Shown here piece by piece: positions 60,401-64,000 of a stretch of 64,000 nucleotides of DNA. Source of the DNA: Anastrepha obliqua (Eukaryota; Arthropoda; Insecta; Diptera; Tephritidae); contig NC_072893.1 of the NCBI RefSeq assembly GCF_027943255.1, positions 620,001 to 684,000 on the forward strand, in the 5' to 3' direction. Below the pieces are notes generated by a model, which had not been told where the DNA came from, ran no database searches, and saw nothing but the letters and a program-made list of their open reading frames with translations. The position numbers were made by a program, and so were the translations under genes. Position 1 is the first letter of the stretch. Each line of letters begins with the position of its first letter.

Positions 60401-62812
60401 CCTCGTTTAACGCGTTCATGTTTACATTGAAGTTTGGTGATTTTCGCAACGTATCAAATGGCGTGTTTGTTAATACGTCAACGGTTTTCTGTGACACTGA
60501 GTTGCCTTGATTAGATATCGGGTTTAATGTCAACAATTTTGATTGACCGCTTAAGCTATTTTTTGTTACGTTTGAAATAGTGGAACTAATTTGAATCAAT
60601 TTTGCCTCTGAAATTACAGCCGGTTTTTCATCAGTTTTCAAAAGCTTGGATTTATCCACAGGAGCTTCCTTCATTGGTGAACCGCGTTTTTTCCGATTCA
60701 CAAGGACAGCGATTGGACTTTGGGATGGTTGTTGCTTGTCACTAACAACCACTTGTTGCATTGTAATTTTTTGAGTTTGCTTTCGTGGACTTGCTGCCAC
60801 ACTACTTGCACTTATTGCACCTGAACTCAGTGAAGAGGCGTTTGTGTTGGTAGTTGGCAGTTTTCGTATTTCCAATTCAAATGGTTCTGGATCTTTGAAC
60901 TCATATATATCGGGTGATGTCGCCTTGGTTGTAACAGATATCAATTTCGCGTCTTTATTAGAAATTGTGTACGATGAGGAAGATGAAGATCCTCCGCTAA
61001 TATCAAGCTTACTCATGTCAGGCAACGATCGCGATGACGTAGAAGTCGATGACGATGACGATGAAGAAGATGAGGATGGAGAGCAAGCTGCAGAGGGTTC
61101 AGTCTTATTTACTTCTTTCAGCAAGGGATCAATATTTTTCTTCGACTGCAATTCTAAACACTCTGTTATACCCTTTCTGATTACGTCAGCTTTTTTGGAG
61201 CTTCCAAATTCTGTTTTCTTAACAGAGCTCACTGTTTTTTCCAGAATAACAGAGGATATCTTACTGCTGTTTGTGGCACTGCTGCACCGTACCTGACTAG
61301 TTGAAGTTCCCTTTTGTGGTGATTCAGTTGTTTGCACAGAAGTAATTTTATTTACTTCTTTTTTATCAGTATCAGATTTACATATTACAGTTTCACTAAT
61401 ACTTTTCTCTAAGTTCTCCTCTTGCCTAAGATCTGGCTTAGTTTTAAGGCTTTCTTGGAGTTTTTCTGCCAGTGAATCCTGTATTATTTTCTCCACCACT
61501 CTTGGTACGCGCTCTACCGTAGGTTTTCCACATGAAAGCTTTTCCAATGCTTGTTGTTTGCCTGCTTTTATTTTTTGTTGAAATTTTTTTGTCATGTTTT
61601 CTAGGGTCGTGGTTTTACCCGAAGATTGTGAGTCGTCATCGCAGAACGACTCTGTCTCCGAAGACATGTCAGTAGAAGATTTTAAATTTTCTTCTTTAAG
61701 ATCTTGTTTCACCACGTTTTTCCCTGTTGATACTCTGGCACTTGATTCAGCTATCGTTTTACTTTCAGAAATACAAATATCTTTAGCATCGAAAATACCC
61801 TCATCCTTATTCGGAGGTTCTTCGATTTTTATATCTGACAAAATCTCGTCGTCCCCTGCTAATGATGATGAAGGTGACTTCAACCCTGGGAATCCTGTTA
61901 ATTCTGAACGTATTTGACTCAGATCATAATTTCGTCCTTTGGAGTTTAAGCTATTTGAGGAGCTATTTTTTGCTCGTAAAATTGTTGATGACTCACACTC
62001 TTCACCTTCGTCATCCGTATCTGACTGACTATTTCCAGCAGATACAGACTGTTTGTTCTTGATTGTTCCTTTACCACTTAAATTTCCCGATTTATATTCA
62101 ATTTCTTTAGAGCCGCGTGTTGGTCGACGGACTGGCTCATCAGAATCGGTTTCAGATTCACTTTGTAAGGACACGTCGGAAACGTTAGCTGAGGTCCGAC
62201 GAGCCGAATTTGTCATCGTGCGGATTGGTCTTTTTTTCAGACCAGCTGTCGCAGGGGACTTTGTGCGACTGGAGTTGGATGCTACTGAGGAGGGTGTAGT
62301 AGAACGGGGAGGCAGCGAATCACTGCGACCACGGCCGCGTTTTGCTAATCCCGACATCTTTGTGGAACTCGAAGTGCTGCTTAATGCATTTATGATGGAA
62401 TTTGGAGAGCCTGAGGAAGCCAGCGACGAGGCGGTGGGTGGTTTTGAAGGATTATCTTTTTGTTTCTCAGCGGAACTTAAAGTCGACATACGTCCCTTTT
62501 GTTTTGAGCCCTTGGTTATGTTTTCAGCGATGCGTTCCCTTGGCACCCACTCATCATAGCGGTTGTTCCAACCGGTATAATGAACTAGATACATCGGCAA
62601 GCCACGTTGAACAGAAATTTCGATGACTTTTGCTTCATATGTTACCTTCTTCTCATGGTAATAAACTTTCAACTTGTCTCCAACCTCAACAATAAAATCA
62701 CCAGAATCGACTTTTTCGATAGTATCATCTTTTTTTCGTTTGTTCCGCTTATCATCACTTTGAGGAGTTTGCTTTTTTTGTGATTTATCCTTTTTATTCG
62801 CAGAACTGGTAG
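57496..62812 (-). CDS. htk: ARID4 homologue hat-trick, 3' part
   Basis: Partial: the 5' exons (expected Tudor, RBB1NT and ARID regions) are beyond 64000. Large exon 62812-58022 (about 1597 codons, acceptor TTATCTTCCAG), then probably 57906-57850 and 57680-57496. Near the start is a chromo-barrel domain (about 62700-62520: VGDKLKVYY, YLVHYTGWNNRYDEWVPRER), whose aromatic residues and YDEWV are the ARID4/MRG pattern. A very long Ser/Thr/Lys-rich disordered region follows, with an SSSSSSSS run and a basic PRKRRRTRK patch. The extreme C-terminus is a coiled coil with IDRRRKKLRRRERE, the conserved ARID4 tail. ARID4 proteins link RB family proteins to SIN3-HDAC repression. The final splice is uncertain (see findings). 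Confidence 0.78.
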
Positions 62813-62837
62813 CTGGAAGATAAATAATTATTAGCAA

Positions 62838-63074
62838 CTACTATAAGCGTCCTACGTTCTGTCTTTAGTGTGGTAATAAAGTATAACCAAAACGAGTTGT
62901 AGCTTTGCTTTGGTGATTTGAACGAATATGATTTATATATTATTGCATTCTGTAACAAATTATTTTACAATGCATACGGCGAGAATAAATTCGCAGAAAA
63001 AAGTTCCGTTATTTTTGCTTTTGTTCATAAATTATACTCAGTTGTGGAGTGGGGAGCTAAGGAAAACCCCATTG
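62838..63074. other. htk intron sequence
   Basis: AT-rich, no exon of htk recognised between 62813 and the window end, so the next upstream exon is probably more than 1 kb away. Confidence 0.5.
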
Positions 63075-63310
63075 CATTGATTGCATTACAAAAGTGAGGT
63101 AAAGGTGCAAATGAGATTTACGAATTGCTGAAAAAACTTAATATTTCGAGAACGTTTGTTTAAAGTGAGTTTTTCCCAGAAAAAGGAGTGGTCGTCCTCG
63201 CGTGGTTCGAACTAGTGTAGCCATAAAACCCGTTCGGGAAAGAATTCGCAGAAATCCCCTTAGGAAGCAGAAATTCATGTCCAGGGAAATTAATGTATCG
63301 ACCAAATAAT
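63075..63310 (+). mobile_element. Tc1-type transposase N-terminal fragment
   Basis: The plus strand reads RSGRPRVVRTSVAIKPVRER then IRRNPLRKQKFMSREINVS, the GRPR linker and second helix-turn-helix of Tc1 transposases, after a stop-broken first HTH. The catalytic domain is absent. Confidence 0.72.
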
Positions 63311-63339
63311 ACATGTACAGAATATGAATTTTATTGAAT

Positions 63340-63715
63340 TTAACCCATTAACCCCAAACGTTCAAAACCTGCCTATCCAACATCGGTACCCACCAACCAC
63401 ATTACCCCATACACACGACTCCGTATTGGGCACACCATAATTACCAGCGTACACCTATTACAGGGTAATACATCCAACACCTGCCCCTTCTGCCAAGCAA
63501 CAGTCAGTGTACATCATCTACTGGTATCCTGCCCAGAACTTACTTCTCAAAGGCAACTTCAGCAACACAGACCCTCTTCTACTTCTAAAAGAAGCCACTG
63601 AAGAAAACATCAAAAATATTCACAAATTTCTGAAGGACACCGACCTACTCCGTCGTATCTGATTCAACATATAGTACATCACCAGCCAGCCGAAAGCCTC
63701 TGCTGCTAGCGCTGC
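63340..63715 (+). mobile_element. Non-LTR retrotransposon 3' fragment
   Basis: The plus strand reads TRLRIGHTIITSVHLLQGNT then CPFCQATVSVHHLLVSCPEL, the conserved CCHC-like C-terminal end of I/Jockey-type ORF2, then IKNIHKFLKDTDLLRRI after a frameshift. An AATAAATAAATAAAA-type tail follows at about 63761. It is 5' truncated. Confidence 0.72.
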
Positions 63716-64000
63716 GTTTGCTTAGTTTACTTTTAATTTTATTATCATGTAAGCTTTTAAAAATAAATAAATAAAAAATTTATTGAATTTTTTTTTAATT
63801 TTGAAACGACATTTGTTAATTTACGCCAACAAAAAAGTGAAAAATGATTTTTTGACACGTAAGGTACCTTTTCATAGACCAGGTCACAGAAGAATATTTT
63901 CGCTGCTTATAAAGGAAAAATTACAAAAAACATGGCATTCGATATTGCATTGGTGCATCAAATACATAAAACCCCGTATGTTGTTGTTGTAACATCACAA

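Noticed and set aside
60844..62559. Long plus-strand frames opposite htk (150 and 168 codons)
   Set aside because: Antisense shadows of a Ser/Asp-rich coding exon, with no domain.
63783..63992. 69-codon plus-strand frame at the window end
   Set aside because: Lysine- and isoleucine-rich chance frame after a retroelement tail.

Overview
This is nuclear DNA from a higher dipteran, most likely a tephritid fruit fly. It is AT-rich. Its genes have Drosophila-like short introns (55-170 bp) mixed with intron stretches of several kb, and most space between exons holds decayed transposons. All named genes have recognisable fly counterparts. The tephritid guess rests on my recollection of the repeated tRNA-derived SINE (about 810, 26963, 29188 and 48220, plus a doubtful trace near 52765) and was not checked by a search.

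Layout. 1-1110: Tc1-type transposase debris and a SINE. 1883-5397 (minus): a bgcn/YTHDC2-type R3H + DEIH helicase with an ankyrin insertion, 4 exons, about 1110 residues. 5800-7490: a fold-back element between two divergent genes. 7978-8610 (plus): a single-exon DUF2039/C9orf85-type zinc-ribbon protein with a DRE-like site upstream. 8769-14300: Harbinger MITE, Tc1, Jockey and YADD-type retroelement pieces. 15127-45185 (plus): forked, the insect espin homologue, over 30 kb, with two alternative first coding exons whose splice phases fit their acceptors; its long introns hold a mariner nested in a Jockey fragment, SINEs and a Helitron. 45690-49000: RT debris, a Harbinger relic with remnants of both of its genes, a SINE and a fold-back arm. 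50206-51721 (plus): histone H3.3 with a large 5'UTR intron. 53046-55770: a SANT-bearing TIR element and a Jockey copy carrying two MITE insertions. 56426-57290 (plus): an L-xylulose reductase-type SDR. 57496-62812 (minus): the 3' portion of the ARID4 homologue hat-trick; its 5' exons lie off the window. 62838-64000: Tc1 and non-LTR fragments.

The host genes do not form a shared pathway: germline RNA regulation (bgcn), actin bundling in bristles (forked), chromatin (H3.3, htk) and carbonyl metabolism (Dcxr-like). I saw no CRISPR, viral gene, rRNA or intact tRNA gene. Exon joins were worked out by eye from GT/AG sites and reading phase. bgcn, both forked isoforms, H3.3 and the SDR each sum to a whole number of codons; the last htk splice is uncertain.
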